From Bacteroidota bacterium (GTDB taxonomy: Bacteria > Bacteroidota > Bacteroidia > Flavobacteriales_F > PHOS-HE28), in contig JACTMO010000062.1 in NCBI GenBank assembly GCA_014584605.1, positions 62,001 to 126,000 on the forward strand: a DNA stretch of 64,000 nt, given 5' to 3'. Below, piece after piece: positions 47,148-56,730 of the stretch; position 1 is the first letter of the stretch, and the number at the start of each line of letters is the position of its first letter. Made by a program: the position numbers and the translations under genes. The notes below the pieces were generated by a model. It was not told the DNA's origin. It saw nothing but the letters and a program-made list of their open reading frames with translations, and did no database searches.

Positions 47148-47891
47148 ATGAAGATCCTCGTTCTGATCAGCCAGGTTCCCGACACCACCGCGCGCATCGC
47201 CTTCACGGCGGACCAGACGCAGTACGACGGCACCGGCGTCACCTTCATCGTGAACCCGTACGACGAGTGGTACGCCCTGGTGCGCGCCCTGGAGCTGAAG
47301 GAAGCTGCGGGCGCCGGTAGCGTCACCACCATCACCGTGGGCCCTGCGGACACCGAGGCCACGATCCGCAAGGCCCTGGCCATCGGCGCCGACGAGGCGG
47401 TCCGGGTGGACGCGCGCCCCATGGACGCCTTCCAAGTGGCCGCCGAAGTGGCCGCGTACGCCAGCGGGAAGGGCTTCGACCTGGTGCTGGCCGGCAAAGA
47501 GACCATCGACCACAACGGGGGCCAGGTGGGGGCCATGGTGGCCGAACTGCTGGAACTGCCCTATGTGCCGGTGGTGAGCAAGCTGGAGGTGGCGGGCGGC
47601 ACGGCCACGATGGAACGGGACGTGCCCGGCGGGACCGAGGTGGTGGAGGTGGCCCTTCCCTGCGTGGTGGGTGCCGCCAAGGGCATGGCCGAGCAGCGCA
47701 TCCCCAACATGCGCGGGATCATGGCCGCGCGCACCAAGCCCCTGCAGGTGCTGCCCGCCACGGGGCAGGCTCCGCTGGCCAGCACCGTGCGCTTCGAACT
47801 GCCCCCCGCCAAGGGTGCCGTGAAGCTGATCCCCGCCGATGAGGCCGGCAGGCTCATTGAACTGCTGCACACCGAGGCCAAGGTGATCTGA
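47148..47891 (+). CDS. etfB: Electron transfer flavoprotein, beta subunit
   Basis: Binds AMP and part of the FAD; accepts electrons from acyl-CoA dehydrogenases. The 247-aa protein has MKILVLISQVPDTTARI, NPYDEWYALVRALELKE, the AGKETIDHNGGQVGAMVAELL segment and the recognition loop (VVGAAKGMAEQRIPNMRGIMAA). Followed by etfA after 81 bp. Confidence 0.95.
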   Translation: MKILVLISQVPDTTARIAFTADQTQYDGTGVTFIVNPYDEWYALVRALELKEAAGAGSVTTITVGPADTEATIRKALAIGADEAVRVDARPMDAFQVAAEVAAYASGKGFDLVLAGKETIDHNGGQVGAMVAELLELPYVPVVSKLEVAGGTATMERDVPGGTEVVEVALPCVVGAAKGMAEQRIPNMRGIMAARTKPLQVLPATGQAPLASTVRFELPPAKGAVKLIPADEAGRLIELLHTEAKVI

Positions 47892-47972
47892 GCCGCCGGG
47901 TCCACGAGAGGAACCAAAGAGCAAGCAACAAGGAAGGATGGCCGGACGCCCCCTCCCGAAAAGAAGATCCTG

Positions 47973-48911
47973 ATGAGCACGATCGTTTTCATCGACACCC
48001 GGGGAGAGAGGCTCCCCAAGACCGCCCAGGAAGCCGTGACCTATGCCGCCCAACTGGTCGGCGGGCCCGTGACGGCGGTGACCTTCGGCGATGCGCAGGG
48101 CCTTGAACAGCTGGGCGCCCATGGCGCCGGCAAGGTGGTCGTGGCGCGGGGTGTGAAGTCCGTGGACGGCCAGCAGCTCACCAAGCTGGTGTGCGCCGTG
48201 GCCGAGGCGGAAAAGGCCGATACCATCGTTTGCGTGGCCGATGCCACCGGCAAGGCCGTCGCCCCCCGGGTGGCCGTACGGCTCAAGGCCGGTCACGTGG
48301 CCGGCGCCACCGGGCTTCCCGAGGGAGGCAGCTTCCGCCGCAACGTGTTCAGCGGCAAGGCCCGCGCCTTCGTGCAGGTGGGCAGCGCGGTGCGCGTGGT
48401 GAGCCTCAGCCCCAACAGCGTGCCCATCGCCGGAGGGGGTGCGCCGGCCACCGTGCAGGAGTTCAGCGGCGACCTGGGGTCGGCGCGCGTCACGGTCAAG
48501 GAACTGCGCAAGGCCGGCGCGGGCATCCCGTTGCCCGAGGCCGAGCGCGTGGTGAGCGGGGGCCGCGGCATGAAAGGACCGGAGAACTGGGGCCTGATCG
48601 AGGACCTGGCCCGCGAGCTGCACGCCGCCACCGCCTGCAGCAGGCCCGTGGCCGACGACCATTGGCGCCCGCACCACGAGCACGTGGGGCAGACCGGCGT
48701 GGCCATCCGGCCCGACCTTTACATCGCCATCGGGATCAGCGGCGCCATCCAGCACCTGGCAGGCGTGAACCAGAGCAAGGTGATCTGCGTGGTCAACAAG
48801 GACCCCGAGGCCCCCTTCTTCAAGGCGGCCGACTACGGCATCGTGGGCGATGCCTTCGAGGTGCTGCCCCGGCTGATCGAGGCCGCCAGGAAGCTGAACG
48901 CCGAGCGCTGA
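47973..48911 (+). CDS. etfA: Electron transfer flavoprotein, alpha subunit
   Basis: FAD-binding partner of EtfB. The 312-aa protein has an N-terminal alpha/beta domain and the C-terminal FAD domain with VVSGGRGMKGPENWGLIEDLA, QTGVAIRPDLYIAIGISGAIQHLAG and KVICVVNKDPEAPFFKAADYGIVGD. Likely co-transcribed with etfB; delivers electrons to the quinone pool via ETF-QO, not seen here. Confidence 0.96.
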   Translation: MSTIVFIDTRGERLPKTAQEAVTYAAQLVGGPVTAVTFGDAQGLEQLGAHGAGKVVVARGVKSVDGQQLTKLVCAVAEAEKADTIVCVADATGKAVAPRVAVRLKAGHVAGATGLPEGGSFRRNVFSGKARAFVQVGSAVRVVSLSPNSVPIAGGGAPATVQEFSGDLGSARVTVKELRKAGAGIPLPEAERVVSGGRGMKGPENWGLIEDLARELHAATACSRPVADDHWRPHHEHVGQTGVAIRPDLYIAIGISGAIQHLAGVNQSKVICVVNKDPEAPFFKAADYGIVGDAFEVLPRLIEAARKLNAER

Positions 48912-48927
48912 ACTGGCCGCCGCACCC

Positions 48928-48935
48928 TATCTTCA
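48928..48935 (+). promoter_or_regulatory. -7-like box TATCTTCA
   Basis: 18 nt before the ATG of the bifunctional nuclease gene. Confidence 0.4.
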
Positions 48936-48953
48936 CGGCCCCGCACGGAGAGG

Positions 48954-49547
48954 ATGGACAAGGTCGAGCTGAAGTTCCTGCGCATCACCTACAGCCACAC
49001 GCACGCCGGTGCCTACGCACTGATCCTGGCGGAGGCGCAGGGCGAACGGCGGCTCCCCATCATCATCGGCGGGGTGGAGGCCCAGGCCATCGCCATCCAG
49101 GTGGAGAACATTAAACCTGCGCGGCCCCTCACACACGACCTGTTCAAGAACCTCAGCGACACCCTCGGGGTGGGGCTCAAGGAAGTGGTGATCAACGACC
49201 TGGTGGAAGGCATCTTCCACGCCAAACTGGTGCTGGAGCAGAACGGTCAGGAAGTGGAGATCGACGCGCGCAGCAGCGATGCCATCGCCCTGGCCCTGCG
49301 CTTCCAATGCCCCATCTTCACCTACGAGTTCATCATGGGCGCTGCCGGGCTGAAGGTGGAGGAAGGCGAGGAAAGCAAGGAGGAGCGCCCCGCCGAACCC
49401 GTGGAGCGCGGCAAGCCCGCCAAGGGCATCAAGGGCAGCAGCACCGAGGAGCTCCAGGAAATGCTGGATAAGGCGTTGCGGGAGGAGGACTACGAGCGCG
49501 CCAGCAAGATCCGGGACGAGATCAAGCGGCGCGAACAGACCAACTGA
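48954..49547 (+). CDS. Bifunctional nuclease domain protein with C-terminal UVR motif
   Basis: The 197-aa protein has a DUF151/BFN domain (~1-135; LPIIIGGVEAQAIAIQVENIKPARPLTHDLF and EIDARSSDAIALALRFQCPIF), a charged linker and a UvrB/UvrC-type motif (LQEMLDKALREEDYERASKIRDEIKRR). BFN-fold proteins have been reported to cut DNA and RNA; the UVR helix pair suggests interaction with Clp or Uvr partners. This fusion is common in Bacteroidota. Confidence 0.9.
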   Translation: MDKVELKFLRITYSHTHAGAYALILAEAQGERRLPIIIGGVEAQAIAIQVENIKPARPLTHDLFKNLSDTLGVGLKEVVINDLVEGIFHAKLVLEQNGQEVEIDARSSDAIALALRFQCPIFTYEFIMGAAGLKVEEGEESKEERPAEPVERGKPAKGIKGSSTEELQEMLDKALREEDYERASKIRDEIKRREQTN

Positions 49548-49625
49548 TCGCGTTCCGCACACGGCGCAGCGGGGAACCGGGACCGACAGGACCGCGGCGG
49601 CCGTCCGGGTCCGCCTGTACGACGC

Positions 49626-51050
49626 TCAGGCTTCCATGCCCGGATCCGGCGCGGTGCGGCCCCGGTGCATGCCGGTGGCGAAATACACCACCGCGCCCAG
49701 GGCCACGATCACCAGGCTGCCCAGGGTGAAGGTCGGCTTGAAGACCAGCAGGTTGAGGCAGAAGGCCAGCGCACAGACGATGTACAGCGCGGGCACCCAC
49801 GGGTAGCCCACGGCCCGGTACGGGCGCTCCGCATCGGGCTCGCGTTCCCGCAGCATGAAGATGCCTGCGATGGTGACCACGTAGAAGAGCAACGAGGCGA
49901 AGGTGGCGTAGTCCAGCAGGTCGCCGTAGGTGCCGCTGAAACACAGCACGCAGGCCCAGAGGCATTGCACCCACAAGGCCCATTGCGGCACCCCTTTCGC
50001 GCTCAGCCTGCCGGCCTGCCGGAAGAAGAGCCCCTCCTTTGCCATCGCGTAGTACATGCGCGGGCCCACGAGCACGTAGCCGTTGATGCAGCCGAAGGTG
50101 CTCACCATGATCAGCGCGGCCATCACCGCCACGGCCGAAGGCCCCATGATGACCTGCGCGGCGGCCGTGCCCACGCGGTCCGCCTCGGCGTGCATGATGT
50201 CCGCGGCCGGAAGCAGGGCCAGGTAGGTGATGTTGGCCAGCACGTACAGCACCGTGACCAGGAAGGTGCCGAGGGCCAGGCTGCGCGGCAGGTCGCGCCG
50301 GGGGTCCTTGATCTCGCCGGCGATGAAGGTGACGCTGTTCCAGCCGTCGCTGCTGAAGAGGGAGCCCACCATGGCCACGCCGAGCATGCTCAGGAGCGCC
50401 GCGCCCGTCAGCGGCACGGCCGTCCCCTGCGCATCGAGCTGCGCCGCGCTCCACCCCGCTTCGAAGTTGGCGGTGAGCACCCCGGTACCCAGCCCCACCG
50501 AAAGGCCCGCCGCGATGAGCGCCAGCACCGCCACCACCTTCGCCGTGGTGAAGACGGTGGTGAAGGTCTTGCTGCCCTCCACCCCGCGCGTGTTGAACAG
50601 GGTGAGCAGCACGATGGCCGCCACGGCATAGACCTGTGCGGCGCCCACCTTCACCGGGCCGAGCTCCAGCAGAACGTTATCCGGCGAGAGCACCGGGAAG
50701 AAGACCGCGCTGAACTTGGCGAAGGCCACCGCCACCGCCGCGATGATGCCGGAGGTGATCACCGTGAAGGCCGTCCACCCGTAAAGGAAAGCCGTGAGCC
50801 GGCCGTAGGCGCGCTGCAGGTACACGAACTGCCCCCCGGCCCTGGGCATCATGGCCGCCAGCTCGCCGTAGCTGAGCGCCGCGAGCACCGTGAGCACCCC
50901 GGCCACCACCCAGGCCACCAGCATCCAGGCCGCCGAGCCCAGGTCGCGCAGCATGCCCGCGCTCACGATGAAGATGCCGGAGCCGATCATGGAACCGGCC
51001 ACCAGCATCGTGGCGTCCCACAGCCCGAGCGAACGATGAAAGCCGCTCAT
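49626..51050 (-). CDS. APC-superfamily amino acid permease 1
   Basis: 474 aa, 12 predicted TM segments. TM1 signature LWDATMLVAGSMIGSGIFIVS, GELAAMMPRAGGQFVYLQRAYG, and FSSDGWNSVTFIAGEIKDPRRDLPRSLALGT match the LAT/amino-acid exchanger subgroup. Substrate unknown. The start is 4 bp from the stop of the upstream permease gene (51055), suggesting one transcript. Confidence 0.9.
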   Translation of the reverse strand: MSGFHRSLGLWDATMLVAGSMIGSGIFIVSAGMLRDLGSAAWMLVAWVVAGVLTVLAALSYGELAAMMPRAGGQFVYLQRAYGRLTAFLYGWTAFTVITSGIIAAVAVAFAKFSAVFFPVLSPDNVLLELGPVKVGAAQVYAVAAIVLLTLFNTRGVEGSKTFTTVFTTAKVVAVLALIAAGLSVGLGTGVLTANFEAGWSAAQLDAQGTAVPLTGAALLSMLGVAMVGSLFSSDGWNSVTFIAGEIKDPRRDLPRSLALGTFLVTVLYVLANITYLALLPAADIMHAEADRVGTAAAQVIMGPSAVAVMAALIMVSTFGCINGYVLVGPRMYYAMAKEGLFFRQAGRLSAKGVPQWALWVQCLWACVLCFSGTYGDLLDYATFASLLFYVVTIAGIFMLREREPDAERPYRAVGYPWVPALYIVCALAFCLNLLVFKPTFTLGSLVIVALGAVVYFATGMHRGRTAPDPGMEA

Positions 51051-51054
51051 GCGC

Positions 51055-52524
51055 CTACCGGCCCTTGCCTGCGGTGAGGTGGCTGTGCTTGCGGCCGTAG
51101 CCGAAGAAGATCAGCACCCCGATCGCCATCCAGATGATCAGCCGCAGCCAGGTGTCCACAGGAAGGAAGGCCATCTGCACCAGGCAGATCAAGGCGCCCA
51201 GGATGGGCACCACCGGCACCCACGGTGTGCGGAAGGGGCGCGGCATGTCCGGCTGTGTGCGCCGCAGCACGATGATGCCCACGCACACGATGACAAAGGC
51301 GAGCAGGGTGCCGATGCTCACCAGCTCGCCCAGCAATCCGATGGGGAACAGCCCGGCGATGATCGCGGCCACCGTGCCGGTGAGCAGGGTGGTGACGTGG
51401 GGGGTCTTGAAACGGGGATGCACCTTGGCGAAGACCGGCGGCAGCAGACCGTCGCGGCTCATGCTGAAGAAGATGCGGGGCTGGCCCATGAGCATCACCA
51501 GGATCACGGAACTGAGGCCGGCCAGGGCGCCCACCTTGATCAGTGGCGCCAGCCAGGCCAGCGCTCCGCCCGCCGAATCGATGGCCAGGGCGATGGGCGC
51601 CGGAACGTTCAGCTCGGTGTAGTGCACCATGCCGGTCATCACCGCAGCGGTGATGACGTACAGGACCGTGCAGATGAGCAGGGAGTACAGGATGCCCTTG
51701 GGCATGTCCCGCTGCGGGTTCCTGGCCTCCTGGGCCGCCGTGCTCACCGCATCGAAACCGATGTAGGCGAAGAAGATGACCCCGGCCCCCGCCAGGATGC
51801 CCTGCCAGCCGTACCGGCCCACGCCGGTGGCCTCGGTGATCCGGTCGGGCACGTAGGGGAACCAGTTGGCCGTGTCCACATACGACAGGCCGAAGAAGAT
51901 GAAGAGCAGGATCACCGCCAGCTTCACCAGCACGATGATGTTGTTGAACCGGGCCGACTCGCGGATGCCGCGCACCAGCAGCCAGGTCATCACCGCCACG
52001 ATCAGCACCGCCGGCAGGTTGAGGATGGCCCCCGTGGTGTGCCAGCCCTGGGCGTCGTGCACCAGCGGGGCCGAGGTGAGGGCCGCCGGCAGGTGGACCC
52101 CGAAGCCCTCCAGGAAGCTCACCATGTAACCGCTCCAGCCCACGGCCACCGTGCTGGCCCCGAACAGGTATTCCAGGATCAGGTCCCAGCCGATGATCCA
52201 GGCCAGGAACTCGCCCAGCGTGGCGTAGGAATACGAATAGGCGCTGCCGCTGATGGGCAGCATGGCCGCGAACTCCGCATAGCAAAGCCCGGCGAACAGG
52301 CAGCCGAGACCCGAGACGATGAACGAGATGGTGAGCGCCGGCCCCGCGTGGTTGGCCGCCGCCGTGCCCGTGAGCACGAAGATCCCCGTGCCGATGATGG
52401 CCCCGATGCCCAGGGCCACCAGGTTGGTGGCCGTGAGCGTGCGCCGCAGGCCGTGCTCGCCCTCGGCGGAACCGGAGGCCATGATCTGTTCGACGGACTT
52501 GGTGGCGAAGAGCTTGTTGGCCAT
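51055..52524 (-). CDS. APC-superfamily amino acid permease 2 (cationic transporter type)
   Basis: 489 aa, 12 or more TM segments. The N-terminus [45 protein letters not shown] and the loop [23 protein letters not shown] are typical of the CAT/YfnA-like group. The start [13 protein letters not shown] at 52524 is preferred over the track start at 52548. It is transcribed ahead of permease 1; paralogous but clearly distinct. Confidence 0.92.
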   Translation of the reverse strand: MANKLFATKSVEQIMASGSAEGEHGLRRTLTATNLVALGIGAIIGTGIFVLTGTAAANHAGPALTISFIVSGLGCLFAGLCYAEFAAMLPISGSAYSYSYATLGEFLAWIIGWDLILEYLFGASTVAVGWSGYMVSFLEGFGVHLPAALTSAPLVHDAQGWHTTGAILNLPAVLIVAVMTWLLVRGIRESARFNNIIVLVKLAVILLFIFFGLSYVDTANWFPYVPDRITEATGVGRYGWQGILAGAGVIFFAYIGFDAVSTAAQEARNPQRDMPKGILYSLLICTVLYVITAAVMTGMVHYTELNVPAPIALAIDSAGGALAWLAPLIKVGALAGLSSVILVMLMGQPRIFFSMSRDGLLPPVFAKVHPRFKTPHVTTLLTGTVAAIIAGLFPIGLLGELVSIGTLLAFVIVCVGIIVLRRTQPDMPRPFRTPWVPVVPILGALICLVQMAFLPVDTWLRLIIWMAIGVLIFFGYGRKHSHLTAGKGR

Positions 52525-52634
52525 GCGAAGGGGGCTTCGGGCCGACAAGATGGGGCTTTTGGACCATCACCACCAAGCGCGCCGCCGCCGACCCGACTTT
52601 CGCGCCCCCATGCGGCCGATGTCGGCGCCATGGG

Positions 52635-52642
52635 TACTTTGG
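52635..52642 (+). promoter_or_regulatory. -7 box TACTTTGG
   Basis: 7 nt before the ATG at 52650. Confidence 0.5.
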
Positions 52643-52649
52643 GCACCGC

Positions 52650-53714
52650 ATGACGGACGATGCCCGCCCCTTTCTCCGCTCCTTCAGCCTGGGCAAGATG
52701 CTGCTGCCGGTCTTCATCGGGCTGGGCATCACGGCGGTGCTCATCCTGCGCAACAGCGACCTGAGCGCCCTGCGGCACGTGCGCTGGACCTGGGTCAGCT
52801 CCGTATGGATCGCCCTGGCCTTCGGCAGCGTGGTGGTCCGCGACTACGCCTACATGGTGCGCATCCGGCACCTCACGGACCGCGACCTCACGTGGTGGCG
52901 GAGCTTCGTGGTGATCATGCTCTGGGAATTCAGTTCGGCGCTGGCTCCGGGCCTGATCGGCGGGGGCTTCCTCTTCGCCATCTTCATCCTCAACCGCGAA
53001 GGCATCGACGCGGGCCGCAGCATCACGGTCATCACCTTCACCAGTTTCCTGGACGGCATCTTCCTGGCCGTGATGGCCCCGCTGATGGTGCTGTTGCGGG
53101 GGCAGGACGCCCTCTTCAGCGGCGTGGGCGTGGGCAGCAGCCTGTGGGGCAGCAGCGTCTACGTGGCCTTCTGGGCCGTGTACATCATCATCCTGGCCTA
53201 CAAGCTCTTTGTGGCCTATGCCCTGTTCATCAACCCGGTGATCGTGAAACGCTGGCTGGTGGGCCTCTTCAGCATGCCCGTGCTGAGGCGCTGGCGCCGC
53301 CATGCCGTCAAGACCGGCGACCAGCTGATCGTCGCCGCCACCGGCCTGCGCCACAAGGGCTGGGGCTACTGGTGGCCCGCGCTGCTGGCCACCTTCGCCA
53401 GCTGGACCGCCCGCTACAGCATCGTCAACTGCCTGGTGCACGCCTTCCACGACGGGCGGCCCATGGACGACCTGCTGCTCTTCGGCAAGCAGGTGATCAT
53501 GGGCATCCTGGTGCTGGTGAGCCCCACCCCGGGCGGCAGCGGCCTGGCCGAGTTCCTGTTCAACGACTTCCTGGCCGTCTTCATCCCCCTGGGCCTGGCC
53601 CCGGCGCTGGCCCTGCTGTGGCGCCTGATCAGCTACTACCCCTACATCCTGGCCGGCGCCGTCCTGCTGCCGCGCTGGGTACGCCGCAACCTGCTGCCCC
53701 TCGGCAAGACCTGA
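52650..53714 (+). CDS. Lysylphosphatidylglycerol synthase TM region / UPF0104 flippase-like protein
   Basis: 354 aa, about 8 TM segments. WWRSFVVIMLWEFSSALAPGLIGGGFLFAIFILNREGI and the late SPTPGGSGLAEFLFNDF are hallmarks of the UPF0104/MprF-like flippase domain. No catalytic LPG-synthase domain is attached, so it is likely a lipid-handling membrane protein of unknown substrate. Confidence 0.87.
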   Translation: MTDDARPFLRSFSLGKMLLPVFIGLGITAVLILRNSDLSALRHVRWTWVSSVWIALAFGSVVVRDYAYMVRIRHLTDRDLTWWRSFVVIMLWEFSSALAPGLIGGGFLFAIFILNREGIDAGRSITVITFTSFLDGIFLAVMAPLMVLLRGQDALFSGVGVGSSLWGSSVYVAFWAVYIIILAYKLFVAYALFINPVIVKRWLVGLFSMPVLRRWRRHAVKTGDQLIVAATGLRHKGWGYWWPALLATFASWTARYSIVNCLVHAFHDGRPMDDLLLFGKQVIMGILVLVSPTPGGSGLAEFLFNDFLAVFIPLGLAPALALLWRLISYYPYILAGAVLLPRWVRRNLLPLGKT

Positions 53715-53734
53715 ACCCCCGCACCCCACCACCC

Positions 53735-54997
53735 ATGGAACGATTCACCGGGCTCCTCGGCATCCTGCTCATCCTCGGCCTCGCCTTCCTGGCGAGCAAC
53801 AACAGGAAGGCCATCAACAAGCGGCTCGTCGTGAGCGGCCTGCTGCTGCAGACCACCATCGCTCTGCTCGTGATGAAGGTCCCTCCGATCACCGCTTTCT
53901 TCCAATGGCTGGGCAAGGGCATGGAGAAGATCGAACACTATTCCCGACAGGGCGCGTCCTTCGTTTACGGGGGGATCATCGCCCAGCAGCCCGATGGTAG
54001 TATGGGCAACTACTGGGGCGGTGGGTTCGTGTTCGCCTTCAACATCACGGCCACGATCATCCTGGTGTGCGTGCTGGTGGCGATCCTCTATCACATCGGC
54101 TTCATGCAGCGCGTGGTGGCCATCATCGCGAAGGGCATGAACTTCATCATGCGGGTGAGCGGTGCCGAAGCCCTGAGCAACGTGGCCAGCGCCTTCGTGG
54201 GCCAGGTGGAGGCGCAGGTGATGATCCGCCCCTACCTGAAAGGCATGACGAAGAGCGAGCTGCTCGCGAGCATGAGCGGATCGCTCGCCTGCATCGCCGG
54301 AGGCATCCTCATCGTGTACGCCAACATGGGCGCGGCCGCAGGCATGGACCTCGCCCCCAAGCTGATCACCGCCAGCCTCATGGCCGCTCCCGGCGCGCTC
54401 GTGATCAGCAAGATCGTCTTCCCCGAGACCGAGAAGAGCGAGACCATGGGCACCGTGAAGCTGGAGGTGAAAAGCAACTACACCAACGTGATCGATGCCA
54501 TCGGCCACGGCGCCGGCGATGGGTTCAAGATCGCCATGAACGTGATCGCCATGCTGATCGGGTTCATCGCCCTGATCGCATTGATCGATGGCGTGCTCGG
54601 CTGGGCCGGGCACCTGTTCAGCCCCGACCTCCACCTGAGCCTGAACTGGATCTTCGGCAAGGTCTTCACCCCCTTCGCCTGGGCCATGGGCGTGCCGATG
54701 CAGGATGTGAACAGCGTGGCCACCCTGCTGGGCCAGAAGCTCACCGTGAACGAGTTCGTCGCCTTCAAGAGCCTTACCGACAAGACCGTGCCGGTGCTCA
54801 CCGAGAAGGGCCTGCTCATCACCAGCTTCGCCATCTGCGGCTTCGCCAACTTCAGCAGCGTGGGCATGCAGATCGGCGGCATCGGCGAACTGGCGCCCAT
54901 GCGCCGGGCGGACCTCGCACAACTCGGATTGAAAGCCCTGTTCTGCGGGACGCTCGCCAGCTACCTGAGCGCCACCATCGCCGGCATCGTGATGTGA
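53735..54997 (+). CDS. Concentrative nucleoside transporter (NupC/CNT family)
   Basis: The 420-aa inner-membrane symporter has the CNT pattern GAEALSNVASAFVGQVEAQVMIRPYL (GxxE), SGSLACIAGGILIVYANMG, EAFVGQ-like and ICGFANFSSVGMQIGGIGELAP. It would import nucleosides using H+ or Na+, fitting the two dNKs in this window. Starts 20 bp after the flippase-like gene. Confidence 0.94.
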   Translation: MERFTGLLGILLILGLAFLASNNRKAINKRLVVSGLLLQTTIALLVMKVPPITAFFQWLGKGMEKIEHYSRQGASFVYGGIIAQQPDGSMGNYWGGGFVFAFNITATIILVCVLVAILYHIGFMQRVVAIIAKGMNFIMRVSGAEALSNVASAFVGQVEAQVMIRPYLKGMTKSELLASMSGSLACIAGGILIVYANMGAAAGMDLAPKLITASLMAAPGALVISKIVFPETEKSETMGTVKLEVKSNYTNVIDAIGHGAGDGFKIAMNVIAMLIGFIALIALIDGVLGWAGHLFSPDLHLSLNWIFGKVFTPFAWAMGVPMQDVNSVATLLGQKLTVNEFVAFKSLTDKTVPVLTEKGLLITSFAICGFANFSSVGMQIGGIGELAPMRRADLAQLGLKALFCGTLASYLSATIAGIVM

Positions 54998-55034
54998 ACC
55001 ACAGCGGCCCGCGAACCGGCCCCACCCTTCCCCC

Positions 55035-56651
55035 ATGACCCGCACCCTGCACCTGCCCCTGGCCGCCCTGCTGGCCACCGGCGCCCTCGGCCAACCCGCC
55101 GCCCAGGTCGGCGAGGCCTTCACCCGGAACTTCAAGAACACCCAGGGCGACCAGCACAGCGTGGTGGACGGGCTGCTGCCCCCGGACGGCCGCGCCCTGC
55201 TGTACGTGGAGGAGGGCGGCAGCCACAAGGTGGTGCGACTGGACGCGCAATTGCGGCCCGCCGAGGAGGTGGTGCTGAAGGACGTGGAACTGGACGGCGC
55301 CCGGTGGAACGGGGTGATACCCGTGCTGCGCGGCGAAGCGATGGACGTGCTGCTGGTGAGCCCGGGGCGCAAAGGCGCCGAACTGGCCGTGGCCGCCGTG
55401 GGCGGATCGCCCCTCGCCCTCTCGGGCCTGCGCCGCGTGGCCACCTTCCCCCAGCCCTGGACCATGGACCCGGCCACCAGCCTGGCCCGCCGCCCCCTGC
55501 CCGACCCGATCCTCTTCAGCCTCGGCCTGACCGGCGCCCTGAACGAGCGCCTGCTCCGCTCGCCCGACGGCGCCCACCAGCTGCTGAACATGTACGACGG
55601 CAAGGGGAAGGACCCCAAGCAGCTGTGGATGACCTGCCTGGACAGGGACCTCCACGAGGAATGGAGCGCCGTGGCCACCCTGCCGTATCCCGCCGCACAG
55701 GCCCGCATCCACCAGATGGCGTTCACCAACGACGGGCGCCTGCTCCTGCTGGCCTACGTGTTCCGTTGTGCGGAGGAACAACAGGGCGACAAGAACTGCC
55801 ACGAGCTGCACTTCACCATCGTGAGCGACCAGGGCCGCACGGTGAAGGACGTGCTGGTGGACAAGGACTTCGTGAGCACCGCCCGCTTCTGCGAAGGCGC
55901 CGAGGGACGCATCCGCCTGGCCTTGCGCTACGGCGCGCTCACCGGCATCCCGGGCCAGGTGATCGACTTCGACCCGATGGACCCCAAGCTGAAACCCACC
56001 CCCCTGGTGGACCAGCGGCTGGCCGACCTGCGCCGGACGAAGCTCAGCGGCTTCGGCAGCGTGGACGGCGAGCCGGACAAGCCCGCCTCGGCCCGCGCCA
56101 AGCTGCCCGACGAGGTGGTGACCCTGCTGCCCGCGTGGGACGGTGGAAGCCTGCTCGTGGAAGCCTTCGTGGACAACGAGTTCCAACTGCCGGTGGGCGA
56201 TGCCGTGGCCATGCGCCATTTCTGCGGCATGCTGCGGGTGAGCTACCTGGACGCCACCGACACGGTGCGCTGGCAGCAAAAGATCGACCGCGCCTACCTC
56301 AGCACCGGCGGTCAGACCTACGAGACCGCTGGTCTGCGGGCCGACAGCCAGGGGATCACGCTGCTGTTCGGCCACACCCCGAAGGGACTGGCTGGCATCC
56401 TGGCCAGCGGTGCCGGTGGCGACAGCCGTTCGCCCCTGCCGGAGCCGGGCGTGCTGAAGACCGTGCGGATCGACCGTACCGGGCACCTGGTGCGCCAGGG
56501 CACCGCCTGGGTGCCCGAGGGCGACCTCGCCGCCTGCCCCATGACGGCCGTGTTCGACGCCAACGGTACGCGTGTGCTCCTCAAGGCCTACGACCGTGGC
56601 AGCACCTACCGCTACGTGCTGGTGGACCTGGCGCGTGCAGGAGCCGAGTGA
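55035..56651 (+). CDS. Exported protein of unknown function
   Basis: The 538-aa protein has a signal peptide (TLHLPLAALLATGALGQPAAQ). The mature part has repeated short strands with Asp/Gly turns (LLLAYVFRCAEEQQGD; VTLLPAWDGGSLLVEAFVDNEF) suggesting a beta-propeller-like or periplasmic reporter fold. No family recognised. Probably envelope-located; its neighbours are transporters. Confidence 0.75.
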   Translation: MTRTLHLPLAALLATGALGQPAAQVGEAFTRNFKNTQGDQHSVVDGLLPPDGRALLYVEEGGSHKVVRLDAQLRPAEEVVLKDVELDGARWNGVIPVLRGEAMDVLLVSPGRKGAELAVAAVGGSPLALSGLRRVATFPQPWTMDPATSLARRPLPDPILFSLGLTGALNERLLRSPDGAHQLLNMYDGKGKDPKQLWMTCLDRDLHEEWSAVATLPYPAAQARIHQMAFTNDGRLLLLAYVFRCAEEQQGDKNCHELHFTIVSDQGRTVKDVLVDKDFVSTARFCEGAEGRIRLALRYGALTGIPGQVIDFDPMDPKLKPTPLVDQRLADLRRTKLSGFGSVDGEPDKPASARAKLPDEVVTLLPAWDGGSLLVEAFVDNEFQLPVGDAVAMRHFCGMLRVSYLDATDTVRWQQKIDRAYLSTGGQTYETAGLRADSQGITLLFGHTPKGLAGILASGAGGDSRSPLPEPGVLKTVRIDRTGHLVRQGTAWVPEGDLAACPMTAVFDANGTRVLLKAYDRGSTYRYVLVDLARAGAE

Positions 56652-56718
56652 GCCGCTGTCCATGCCGCGTTGTTGGTAGCGCGCGCGCGCCCCACGCGAT
56701 ACCTGTGCCGGGGCCGGG

Positions 56719-56726
56719 CACCTTTG
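56719..56726 (+). promoter_or_regulatory. -7-like box CACCTTTG of the ClC gene
   Basis: 4 nt (CCCC) before a GTG at 56731; the spacing supports GTG as the true start. Confidence 0.45.
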
Positions 56727-56730
56727 CCCC

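Noticed and set aside
49548-49625. Terminator between the bifunctional nuclease and permease genes
   Set aside because: Only weak GC-rich imperfect repeats and no T-tract.
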